Assembly: GCA_014359685.1 (NCBI GenBank)
Contig: JACIYY010000360.1
Coordinates: 1-5,532, forward strand
Direction of reading: 5' to 3'
Origin: Porphyrobacter sp.
GTDB lineage: Bacteria; Pseudomonadota; Alphaproteobacteria; Sphingomonadales; Sphingomonadaceae
DNA: 5,532 nucleotides
Below are positions 1-5,532 of this stretch, in pieces. Each line of letters opens with the position of its first letter. Position 1 is the first letter of the stretch. Position numbers and translations under genes: made by a program. Below the pieces are notes generated by a model. That model worked only from the letters and a program-made list of their open reading frames with translations, was not told the DNA's origin and did no database searches.

Positions 1-1
1 C

Positions 2-355
2 CCGGGCAAGCTGCCGGGGATCGAGCCCTATACCAACATGTACGTCAACAGCTCGCAGGGGCCGGGCGACATGGACGGTCCGTGGAACAGCGGCGAGCAG
101 TGGATCCGGATGGACGAGCTGGCCCCTGCCGACGGGAGCGAGGGCCTTGCCACCGTCGAGCTCGGCAAGCATGACCTTGCCACCCTCGAGGCGATGGCCG
201 CAAGGACGATGTCCGACCCCACGAGCAGCCCGGTCACAGGCGCCGAGCTCGGCGCCGGGCCGGGTGCGGGCCGCACCGGCGAGGGCGACATGGGCGGGGC
301 CAAGGACGTCAAGGACGCCGCCAGGATGGCGCAGGCGATGACCGCCAAGCCCTGA
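2..355 (+). CDS. Manganese catalase, C-terminal part (5' end outside window)
   Basis: Only the last 117 residues are present; the frame is open at the left edge and ends with TGA at 353-355. Manganese catalases (KatN type) are cytoplasmic non-haem enzymes that convert hydrogen peroxide to water and oxygen at a dimanganese site. The fragment shows the family's typical tail: LPGIEPYTNMYVNSSQG at fragment residues 4-20, then GDMDGPWNSGEQW, a GLATVEL segment, an AMAARTMSDPT segment and VTGAELGAGPGA. The last 30 or so residues are rich in Gly and Ala and look flexible. The Glu and His manganese ligands lie in the N-terminal ferritin-like bundle, which is outside the window, so activity cannot be judged. 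The next gene, a ZIP metal transporter, lies 64 bases downstream on the same strand. The family call rests on recall of the conserved C-terminal wording. Confidence 0.88.
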   Translation, partial: PGKLPGIEPYTNMYVNSSQGPGDMDGPWNSGEQWIRMDELAPADGSEGLATVELGKHDLATLEAMAARTMSDPTSSPVTGAELGAGPGAGRTGEGDMGGAKDVKDAARMAQAMTAKP

Positions 356-369
356 CCCGCGCCGCACCG

Positions 370-389
370 CCCCTCTTTCGCAGGAGGGG
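370..389 (+). terminator. Short hairpin between catalase and ZIP genes (terminator-like or SD-masking)
   Basis: CCCCTCTT at 370-377 can pair with AGGAGGGG at 382-389, giving eight base pairs (one is T-G) around the tetraloop TCGC. The hairpin begins 15 bases after the catalase stop codon. It has no run of T after it, so it is not a classical Rho-independent terminator. The right arm contains AGGAGG, a perfect Shine-Dalgarno-like motif, but it lies about 32 bases before the ZIP start codon, too far to serve that start directly. It could be an mRNA 3'-end stabiliser, an attenuator, or chance in a GC-rich spacer. Confidence 0.35.
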
Positions 390-419
390 GACGCTGTCGG
401 CTGGAAAGCAACCGCCCGC

Positions 420-1205
420 GTGTCATCCTCGATCGTGCTGACCGGATTTCTCGCCAGCCTGCTCGCGGGCGGCGCCACCGTGCTCGGTGCGCTGCCGATC
501 CTCAGGATCGCGCGGCCGACCGAGCAGCAGCAGAACGTGCTGCTCGGCTTTGCTGCGGGCGTGATGCTGGCGGCATCGTTCTTCTCGCTGATCATGCCCG
601 GCATCGACAAGGCGGAGGAAATGGGCGCGAGCCGGATGATGGCCTCCGCGATCATCGTCACGGCGGTGCTCATCGGCGGGGCGGTTCTGGCCCAGCTCAA
701 CGCCATCGTCCCGCCGCTCGACGAGCTGGGCCTCGGGCCAGACGGAATGGCGGCGGCCCGCACGCGGCGGGTCGGATTGTTCGTGGCGGCGATCACGCTG
801 CACAACTTCCCCGAAGGAATGGCCGTCGGGGTCAGCTTCGGCGGCGGCGATCTGGGTGCAGGTGCCGCGACCGCGATCGGCATCGGGATCCAGAACATTC
901 CCGAGGGGCTGGCGGTGGCCGGCGCGCTCGCCAGCATCGGATACTCGCCCCGCGCGGCCGTGCTGGCGGCGCTAGCCTCTGGTCTGGTCGAACCGATCGC
1001 CGGCCTGTTCGGCGTGACCCTCGTCGCGTGGGCGCAGGCACTCCTCCCCTGGGGCCTCGGCTTCGCGGCGGGTGCGATGATCTACATCGTCGCCTCGCAG
1101 ATCATCCCCGACACCCATGCGCGGATCGCCGGCGGCGGCCGCGCGACCACCGGACTGATGATCGGCCTGGCAGCGATGATCTTCCTCGATACGACGCTGA
1201 GCTGA
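420..1205 (+). CDS. ZIP-family divalent metal transporter (GufA-like)
   Basis: The product is a 261-residue inner-membrane protein with about eight hydrophobic segments, the usual size for bacterial ZIP proteins. ZIP carriers move Zn, Fe, Mn or related divalent ions into the cytoplasm. The signature of the fourth helix is present as HNFPEG at residues 128-133, and the fifth helix as QNIPEG at 158-163; these supply the His, Asn, Gln and Glu ligands of the metal centre. E191 in a VEPIAG segment matches a further metal-site Glu of the next helix, and IIPDTH at 228-233 resembles the end of the usual seventh helix. The loop between the third and fourth helices (about 98-118) is short and lacks a His-rich stretch. 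The start is GTG at 420; no other start codon lies in the open frame before it, and the ribosome binding site is weak (GGAAAG at 403-408). It follows the manganese catalase in the same direction, so Mn delivery is possible but unproven. The specificity cannot be read from the sequence. Confidence 0.9.
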   Translation: MSSSIVLTGFLASLLAGGATVLGALPILRIARPTEQQQNVLLGFAAGVMLAASFFSLIMPGIDKAEEMGASRMMASAIIVTAVLIGGAVLAQLNAIVPPLDELGLGPDGMAAARTRRVGLFVAAITLHNFPEGMAVGVSFGGGDLGAGAATAIGIGIQNIPEGLAVAGALASIGYSPRAAVLAALASGLVEPIAGLFGVTLVAWAQALLPWGLGFAAGAMIYIVASQIIPDTHARIAGGGRATTGLMIGLAAMIFLDTTLS

Positions 1206-1255
1206 TCGGTGCGGAGCCGGTGATGCGCGGGAGCGAGGCCGGGAAGGCAGAGCCG

Positions 1256-2770
1256 CTATTCGACTGACGCCGGCGGGCGCGCGACGTTCGCGCGTCGCCA
1301 GCGCATCCGCAGGCGCGCGTCCCGCAAGAGCGATACCGGCACTGCGGTGGCGGCCCGCAACCCGGCGACGCTCGAGATGTTGCGAACGCTTCGCAGGGCT
1401 TCATTGAGCATCTCGTTCACCAATTCGCGCCGCTCGATCTCGCCCTGCTCGGAGACCAGCGAGAGCCGGTGCATGGCATAGATGCCGAGCAGGCCCGCAA
1501 GCAGGAAGTAGAAATCCCAGCTTGTCAGCACGAGCGGCAGGCTGAACACGTCCTGCCGGTTCGACCAGCGCAGCAGCAGCTCCAGCCGCCGATTGGCGAA
1601 GAAGTCGGCGAGCAGCCCGCCCGCGATCGGCGCCAGCCCGGCAGCCAGCGCGGTGACGATCGCGCTGACAGCCACATAGGCGGTGGCGCTTCCGCGCGGC
1701 GACAGCTTGAGGCCGATATTGGCCGAGGTCAGCGTCACGCCAGCGACCGAGGCGCCCATGAACAGGTGCAGCACGATCAGCCAGAGCTTGACGAGATCGC
1801 GATCCGCGATCTGCGAGGCGCCGATCATGGCGACGATCGACAGGATGTAGACGGGCGCGCAGACCGCCAGCACCGACTTGTTGGCGAACCGGTCGCTCAG
1901 CGCCCCCCACGATCTCAGCGCGAGGATGTTGGCGATCTGGCTCACCACGCTCAGCACCATGACGAAACTGACATGGAAGCCCAGTTGCCTGACGATATAG
2001 ACGGTGAAGAACGGCGTCGCCAGGTTCACGGCGAAGTGCCAGGCGGCGATGAACACCAGCAAGCGCCGGAAATTGCCGTCCCGGATCGGCTGGCGCATCA
2101 GCTCCGCCAGCCCGATCGGATCACCAGGCGGCGGCATCAGCGGCTCGGGCATGGCGGCGACGATGCGGGCGCTGATCAGCCCGGCGATGCATCCGGCGGC
2201 GAACATGCCGGCAAAGACGAGGTCGCGCGCGCGCGACTGTTCGCCGGTATTGTCGAGCGCCAACGCCGCGGCGAGGCCGAGCGCGAGGTTGATCGCGGTG
2301 AGCCACACGGTGCGCCTGGCGAACACCTGGCCGAGCCGGTTCTCGGGCGCAAGATCCCTCAGCCACGCGTTCCACGCGCAGGCGCCGACCGCGCCCAGAC
2401 CGCACAGGGTGACCTGCGCGGCCAGGAAGATCAGCAGCGGCGTCCGCCCGGTGAAGAAGGCCGTGCCGGCCATCACCACCAGCATCGAGCGTCCGATGAT
2501 GCTGGTTAGCACGGCGATGCGCTTGCGCTTGCGGAGGCGCTCGACCAGCAGAATCGCCGGCAGCTGGAGCAGCTGGGCGAGGAACGGCGCGCTCGCAAGG
2601 ACGCCCACCATCACATTGGACGCTCCCAGATGGAGCGCAAAGGCGGTAAGGATCACGCCGGTCGTCAGCGCCGTGGCGCCGCCCGAAAACGCCGCCTCCA
2701 CCACCAGCAGCCGCAGCCCTCGCGCGCACTCCTCCTCGCTGACATGAGGCTGGGGGTCCAGCGTCGGCAT
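1256..2770 (-). CDS. Major facilitator superfamily (MFS) transporter
   Basis: The product is a 504-residue inner-membrane carrier with about 12 hydrophobic helices. The first half runs to about residue 207 and a cytoplasmic linker follows at about 208-235. MFS motif A-like loops are visible: a basic ERLRKRKR loop at 77-84 and GALSDRFANKSV at 289-300 between the eighth and ninth helices. After the last helix (about 418-435) comes a charged tail of about 70 residues with an acidic then strongly basic character, longer than in most MFS proteins. I chose ATG at 2770 because GGAG (2777-2780) lies six bases before it; a GTG at 2794 in the same frame would add eight residues but has no good ribosome binding site. 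The gene is the last of a minus-strand set, 55 bases after the SDR stop, and converges with the ZIP gene. The substrate is unknown; the neighbouring lactonase-like and SDR proteins suggest a sugar, sugar acid or similar small molecule. Confidence 0.88.
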   Translation of the reverse strand: MPTLDPQPHVSEEECARGLRLLVVEAAFSGGATALTTGVILTAFALHLGASNVMVGVLASAPFLAQLLQLPAILLVERLRKRKRIAVLTSIIGRSMLVVMAGTAFFTGRTPLLIFLAAQVTLCGLGAVGACAWNAWLRDLAPENRLGQVFARRTVWLTAINLALGLAAALALDNTGEQSRARDLVFAGMFAAGCIAGLISARIVAAMPEPLMPPPGDPIGLAELMRQPIRDGNFRRLLVFIAAWHFAVNLATPFFTVYIVRQLGFHVSFVMVLSVVSQIANILALRSWGALSDRFANKSVLAVCAPVYILSIVAMIGASQIADRDLVKLWLIVLHLFMGASVAGVTLTSANIGLKLSPRGSATAYVAVSAIVTALAAGLAPIAGGLLADFFANRRLELLLRWSNRQDVFSLPLVLTSWDFYFLLAGLLGIYAMHRLSLVSEQGEIERRELVNEMLNEALRSVRNISSVAGLRAATAVPVSLLRDARLRMRWRRANVARPPASVE

Positions 2771-2776
2771 CGATCG

Positions 2777-2819
2777 CTCCGGCAGTCGCAGCACAGCAAA
2801 CGAGCAGCAGCGCTGCCGG
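2777..2819 (-). promoter_or_regulatory. Inverted repeat overlapping the MFS ribosome binding site
   Basis: On the minus strand CCGGCAG (2819-2813) is followed after 27 bases by its exact complement CTGCCGG (2785-2779). The second arm covers the two G residues that start the GGAG ribosome binding site (2780-2777) of the MFS gene. If the arms pair in the mRNA they would partly hide that site. The stem has only seven pairs and a long loop, so chance is a real alternative. Confidence 0.25.
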
Positions 2820-2825
2820 CTCCCG

Positions 2826-3545
2826 TCACACGATCTTCTGCACCAGCGGCTCGATCCGCAGCGTCACGACATCGACGCCGGGGCCGCGCGTGGCGGCGAA
2901 AAGGATCGCATCGGCCACCTCTTCGGGCGGAAGCAGCTGATATTCGGCCACCCGCCGCGCGCGCTCCTCGGGCGAGAAGGGCTGCATCGCCGAGGCGATG
3001 GCTCCCGGCTCGATCAGCGTCACCCGGATGCTGTGGGGAATCAGCTCCTTGCGCAAGGTCTCCGCGAACGAGGCGACGCCGCCCTTCGCTGCATTATAGA
3101 CGCTTTCGCCGACCGCCTTGATGTGGACGCTGATCGACCCGACCAGGATGATCAGGCCGTGCCTGATGCCAGCCGCCTGCATCCGCTCGATCGCGCCCTG
3201 GGTGCACGCGACATAGCTCGCCAGATTGCTCTCGATGACATAGCGCCAGTCCGCCTCCGGCATCTCCATCAGCGGTCCCGAACCGACGCCTGCGCAGGCG
3301 ACCAGCACATCGATCCCGCCGAGCCAGAGATCGACGCGCTCGAACATCCGGCCGATGCCGGTGGAACTCGACAGATCGGCCGTGACCGAATCGATCTGGG
3401 CTTCGGAATGGACCCCCTTGATCGCCTCGACCACGCGCCGCAGGTCCAGTTCGCTGCGGTCGGCGATCAGGATGCGTGCACCTTCTGCTGCCATGCGCGA
3501 TGCAACCGCGCGGCCCACACCGCCGGCGCCGCCGGTGATGAGCAC
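2826..3545 (-). CDS. Short-chain dehydrogenase/reductase (SDR), classical type; start region abnormal
   Basis: The product is a cytoplasmic NAD(P)-dependent oxidoreductase of about 239 residues, slightly short at the N-terminus for a classical SDR (about 245-255). The cofactor loop TGGAGGVG is at residues 4-11, Asp29 ends the second strand (ADR, suggesting but not proving NAD use), D57 contacts adenine in TADLS, and ACAG at 83-86 stands in for NNAG. The catalytic set is N107, S137, Y150 and K154 (YNAAK). The EPGAI segment at 179-183 follows the sixth strand as usual. The only start codon in the intact frame is GTG at 3545, which lies inside the first strand and has a poor ribosome binding site. 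The expected leader (ELRGRR) is encoded just upstream in frame, but a TGA at 3575-3573 separates it from the well-placed ATG. The gene lies between the lactonase-like and MFS genes and is probably cotranscribed with them. Its substrate is not identifiable. It is an SDR with good certainty, but it may be weakly expressed or damaged. Confidence 0.85.
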   Translation of the reverse strand: MLITGGAGGVGRAVASRMAAEGARILIADRSELDLRRVVEAIKGVHSEAQIDSVTADLSSSTGIGRMFERVDLWLGGIDVLVACAGVGSGPLMEMPEADWRYVIESNLASYVACTQGAIERMQAAGIRHGLIILVGSISVHIKAVGESVYNAAKGGVASFAETLRKELIPHSIRVTLIEPGAIASAMQPFSPEERARRVAEYQLLPPEEVADAILFAATRGPGVDVVTLRIEPLVQKIV

Positions 3546-3572
3546 GCGCCTGCCGCGAAGCTCGGATCCGGC

Positions 3573-3595
3573 TCATGGCATGGGCGGGTCTCCTT
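3573..3595 (-). promoter_or_regulatory. SDR ribosome binding site leading into an ATG-CCA-TGA stop
   Basis: On the minus strand AAGGAG (3595-3590) is followed after eight bases by ATG (3581-3579), an ideal arrangement. That ATG is in frame with the SDR but the frame stops after two codons at TGA (3575-3573). A second ATG (3576-3574) overlaps the TGA as ATGA, but it lies in another frame and would need one base removed to enter the SDR. This position therefore either holds a mutation or sequence error, or forms a very short leader frame with reinitiation. Confidence 0.6.
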
Positions 3596-3626
3596 GGCTG
3601 GGGTGGGGGCGAGCGGCGGCGCGCAA

Positions 3627-4751
3627 TTATCGTGGCGCGACCAGCAGAAACGCGGCGCCGGGCAGGTCGATGTCGGTGTCGAGCGGCGACAACGTTCCGT
3701 CGGCGCCGATGCCGAACGCGGTGATGGTGCCGCCTTCCTCGTTGGCGAGGAGGAGCTGCCGCGCGGCTTCGAGCAGCACGAAGCAACGCGGCGATGCGCC
3801 GCCGCTCGGCACGTGCTGGAGCAGTTCGAGCCTTCCGGTCGCATCCCAGGCGAACACCGCCAGGCTGTCATGCCCGCGATTGGTGACATAGACGCGCTCG
3901 CCCGCGGCATCCACCGCCAGATGGCCGCCCAGGCTGTCTCCGGCGAAGCCCGGCGGAAGCGTGGAGATGCTCTGCCGCTCGATCAGGCGGCCGTCCTCGA
4001 CCTGAAGCACCGTCAGCGTGCTCGCGAGTTCGCTGACCAGCACCGCCAGAGGCAGGACCGGATGGAACAAAAGGTGCCGAGGCCCCGATCCGGACGGCGC
4101 ATGATAGGCGATGCTTTGCTCCTCGAGAGAACCGCTGGCGGCATCGAGCGCGTGGGCGAGCACCTGATCGGTCCCGAGGTCAACGTGGTAGAGCCAGCGC
4201 TGGTCGGGGCTGAAGCAGACACAATGCGCATGCGGTCCGTCCTGCCGGTCCGCTACCGGGCCGCTGCCGGCGTTCCCGCGCGTCACCGCTGGCTCGAGCG
4301 GCAGGCCGGTGGCCTCGTCGATCCGGTACAGGGCGATGCTGCCGCTGCCGTAATTGGCGACGGCGAGGAGACTTTGATCGCCGTTCAGCGCCACGTAGCA
4401 CGGCTCGCCTCCGTGCGCCGGCACCCGGCCCGCCTGCTCCCAGCCGCGGGTGGTGTCGCGGAACGCGCCCAGCGCGCCCTCGGCCTGCTCGTCGACGAAA
4501 TAGTACAGATCGTGCCGTGCGGAGTACGTTCCGAAGGAGGCATTCTTCGCGCCCGAATAGGTGTCGGCGACGACCCAGCCGCCAGCCTCGCAAGCGCGGA
4601 GCGCATGAAGGCCCGCGCCACCGTTGCGAGCATAGGTGCCGACGAGAACCCGCAGGCTTGCGCGGTCGCAATCGCGGTGCACGGCACCGGTCGGCTTCTC
4701 GACCGGGGCGGTTTGGGGCCTGCCATCGGCGGTCTTCAGCACGGGCTTCAT
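3627..4751 (-). CDS. Lactonase family protein (6-phosphogluconolactonase-like seven-bladed beta-propeller)
   Basis: The product has about 374 residues from ATG 4751 and contains repeated beta-propeller blades of the lactonase family, to which E. coli Pgl (YbhE) belongs. That family hydrolyses 6-phosphogluconolactone or related lactones in the cytoplasm; some members act on other lactones. Features in order, numbered from this ATG: VGTYARNGG (about 36-44) opens the propeller, then FGTYSARHDLYYFVDE, GGEPCYVALN with VANYGSGSIALYRID, DGPHAHCVCFSPDQRWLYHVDLG, SGPRHLLFHP, GGHLAVDAAGERVYVTNRG, and SPRCFVLLEAARQLLLANEEGG. The GxEP, GPHAH and GPRH segments are the usual signatures. The propeller itself is about 340 residues, the normal family length, so the first 35 residues are extra and show no signal peptide. 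The start is uncertain: GTG 4799 (390 residues) and GTG 4682 (351 residues) are also possible, and none has a strong ribosome binding site. It appears to be the first intact gene of the minus-strand set; SDR and MFS genes follow. Confidence 0.85.
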   Translation of the reverse strand: MKPVLKTADGRPQTAPVEKPTGAVHRDCDRASLRVLVGTYARNGGAGLHALRACEAGGWVVADTYSGAKNASFGTYSARHDLYYFVDEQAEGALGAFRDTTRGWEQAGRVPAHGGEPCYVALNGDQSLLAVANYGSGSIALYRIDEATGLPLEPAVTRGNAGSGPVADRQDGPHAHCVCFSPDQRWLYHVDLGTDQVLAHALDAASGSLEEQSIAYHAPSGSGPRHLLFHPVLPLAVLVSELASTLTVLQVEDGRLIERQSISTLPPGFAGDSLGGHLAVDAAGERVYVTNRGHDSLAVFAWDATGRLELLQHVPSGGASPRCFVLLEAARQLLLANEEGGTITAFGIGADGTLSPLDTDIDLPGAAFLLVAPR

Positions 4752-4900
4752 CCTCTGGACATCTTCGCCTGGTGCGGTGCCGGTCAACGGCCCGGTCACG
4801 GCGGCGTTCCGGCCTTGGCGACCAACCCATCCATCGCCTGCCCCGGCCTGCCTCGGGTGGTCGGCCCGCCGACATCGTCCGGCGCCTTATTCGCTGAGAT

Positions 4901-5317
4901 TCACCCGGGGATCGGGGCCAGCCCCCAGCGCACATGCCGAAGGTGCTTGCCATCATCGTCCAGAGCATAGACCGACATGCCCGGCTGGCCGATGGCGACG
5001 CGGCCGGTGGCCAGATCGTCGAGCGCATGGCTCAGATCCGTGTGGCCAGCCTGCCATCGTGCCGCCGCCGATTCCGCCGAGAAGTCGAAGGCCTTGCCAC
5101 TGACCTCGCGTGCCTGATCCCAATAGGCGATGTGGAGGATGGTGACGGAGGCGGCCGCGCCGTGGCGTGGCGTGCACGCTCGTCGAAGATAGCCTGCCAG
5201 CCGGCGATCGCACGCCGGCTCTGGGTGGCGAGGAGGAGATCCTCCATGCGGCTAATGGTCTCGCCCAGGCTGCGCGGGCGTGGGGCGCGCAGCGGCAGCA
5301 GGTCGATGGCAATGCAC
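4901..5317 (-). pseudogene. Patatin-like phospholipase C-terminal remnant (DUF3734 region), truncated by IS21 and frameshifted
   Basis: Two adjoining minus-strand frames together give a coherent C-terminal part of about 138 residues. The upstream frame reads IDLLPLRAPRPRSLGET, then RMEDLLLATQSRRAIAGW and IFDERARHA. The downstream frame reads SVTILHIAYWDQA, then GKAFDFSAESAAARWQAGH, DLSHAL and GQPGMSVYALDDDG, ending with TGA at 4901-4903. The order (DL..R.P.PRSL, a Ser-Arg segment, an I-H-x-x-Y strand, DFS..S...W.AGH.D) matches my recall of the DUF3734 domain that ends patatin-like phospholipases. The frame changes within about 5140-5175 in the GC-rich stretch around GCGCGGCCGCC, as expected from loss of one base. 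The Ser-Asp catalytic dyad part (GxSxG) would lie upstream and is absent, because the gene is cut at 5317 by the IS21 end. It ends about 150 bases before the lactonase-like gene and was probably its upstream neighbour in the same operon. The family assignment is by recall, not by search. Confidence 0.65.
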
Positions 5318-5322
5318 TGTTG

Positions 5323-5377
5323 ATTTCCGCTGAGAGTTGACCCGGGAGGGGCATAAATTTCCACTGAGAAGTGACCC
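5323..5377 (+). repeat. Tandem terminal repeats of the IS21 left end
   Basis: ATTTCCGCTGAGAGTTGACC(C) at 5323-5343 recurs as ATTTCCACTGAGAAGTGACC(C) at 5357-5377, with 18 of 21 bases identical and a 34-base period. A weaker third trace, TTTTGACC, lies at 5381-5388. IS21-family ends carry such multiple repeats as transposase (IstA) binding sites. Confidence 0.8.
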
Positions 5378-5430
5378 ATGTTTTGACCTTGCCCCTGGCT
5401 GATATGTCGGGGGATTCAGGAGTGATCGAC

Positions 5431-5532
5431 ATGGCGTTACTGAGCGTAATCCGGCGCTGGCATTTCCGGCAGGACATCCCGATCAGAGAGATTGAGCGGC
5501 GCACGGGATTGTCGAGCAACACGATCCGCAAG
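5431..5532 (+). CDS. istA: IS21-family transposase IstA, N-terminal part
   Basis: Thirty-four codons are present before the window ends. The start MALLSVIRRWHFRQDIPI and the following REIERRTGLSSNTIRK match the N-terminal helix-turn-helix of IstA, which binds the terminal repeats. The DDE catalytic domain would lie further right, outside the window. The ATG at 5431 is preferred because AGGAG (5418-5422) lies eight bases before it; an ATG at 5404 is also in frame. IstA acts with the AAA+ helper IstB, expected downstream. It is transcribed away from the interrupted patatin gene. Confidence 0.88.
   Translation, partial: MALLSVIRRWHFRQDIPIREIERRTGLSSNTIRK

Larger units (their letters stand above)
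5318..5532 (+). mobile_element. IS21-family insertion sequence, left end (continues beyond window)
   Basis: The element starts near 5318 with TGTTGATTTCC, in keeping with the TG...CA ends of IS21 elements. Two imperfect tandem terminal repeats follow, and then the start of istA at 5431. The right end, the istB gene and the target duplication lie outside the window, so the exact border could be off by a few bases. The left flank is coding sequence of a patatin-like gene, which it interrupts. Confidence 0.85.

Noticed and set aside
1281..1298. Six-pair hairpin GCGACG/CGTCGC with a TTCGCG loop as terminator between convergent genes
   Set aside because: It lies inside the MFS coding end, has no T run on either side, and short GC stems of this kind are expected by chance at this base composition.
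1469..2509. A 346-codon open frame on the plus strand within the MFS gene
   Set aside because: Its composition (many Gln, Arg, His, Asp) is the mirror of a hydrophobic membrane protein gene on the other strand; it has no domain.
4752..4900. Possible promoter for the lactonase-SDR-MFS set (a TTGACC at about 4787-4782 on the minus strand)
   Set aside because: There is no convincing -10 box at 16-18 bases from it, and the spot may be coding if the longer start is used.
3033..4970. A 645-codon open frame on the plus strand, antisense to the SDR and lactonase-like genes
   Set aside because: It has no recognisable domain, is rich in Arg, Ala, Asp and His as expected from the complement of GC-rich coding sequence, and the opposite strand encodes two clear protein families.
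4934..5323. A 129-codon plus-strand frame opposite the patatin remnant
   Set aside because: It is a shadow of the minus-strand patatin sequence; it has no motif and no ribosome binding site.
4953..5531. A 192-codon minus-strand frame running from the IS21 element into the flank
   Set aside because: It crosses the IS border, reads antisense to istA and shows none of the patatin-like wording found in the neighbouring frames.

Overview
The window is GC-rich and carries bacterial chromosomal genes with GC-rich third codon positions. Its gene style (manganese catalase, GufA-like ZIP, beta-propeller lactonase, DUF3734 patatin, IS21) fits an alphaproteobacterium such as a sphingomonad. That taxonomic guess rests on general resemblance only and is not proven by any single feature.

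Layout from left to right. (1) Positions 2-355, plus strand: the C-terminal end of a manganese (non-haem) catalase that starts outside the window. (2) Positions 420-1205, plus strand: a complete ZIP-family metal transporter with both metal-site helices intact. It is separated from the catalase by 64 bases that contain a short hairpin. (3) Positions 1256-4751, minus strand, converging on the ZIP gene: a likely three-gene operon transcribed as lactonase-family beta-propeller protein, then SDR oxidoreductase, then MFS transporter, with gaps of about 45-80 and 55 bases. (4) Positions 4901-5317, minus strand: the 3' remnant of a patatin-like phospholipase gene of the DUF3734 type. It is cut off by an insertion sequence and also carries a reading-frame change. 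(5) Positions 5318-5532, plus strand: the left end of an IS21-family element, with tandem terminal repeats and the first 34 codons of istA.

How the parts may work together. The catalase removes hydrogen peroxide using a dimanganese centre, and the adjacent ZIP protein could supply divalent metal; this link is inferred from position only. The minus-strand cluster combines a lactone-hydrolase-like protein, an NAD(P)-dependent oxidoreductase and a permease, which fits uptake and oxidation of a sugar- or polyol-like substrate, but no substrate can be read from the sequence. The patatin gene was probably the upstream member of the same transcription unit, so the IS21 insertion may have separated the cluster from its promoter.

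The most notable anomalies are the broken start region of the SDR gene, where the well-spaced ribosome binding site leads to a two-codon frame that stops at once, and the two lesions in the patatin gene. I found no RNA gene, CRISPR array or clearly new defence or mobile system. Most of the window is ordinary metabolic and transport gene content next to a mobile element.
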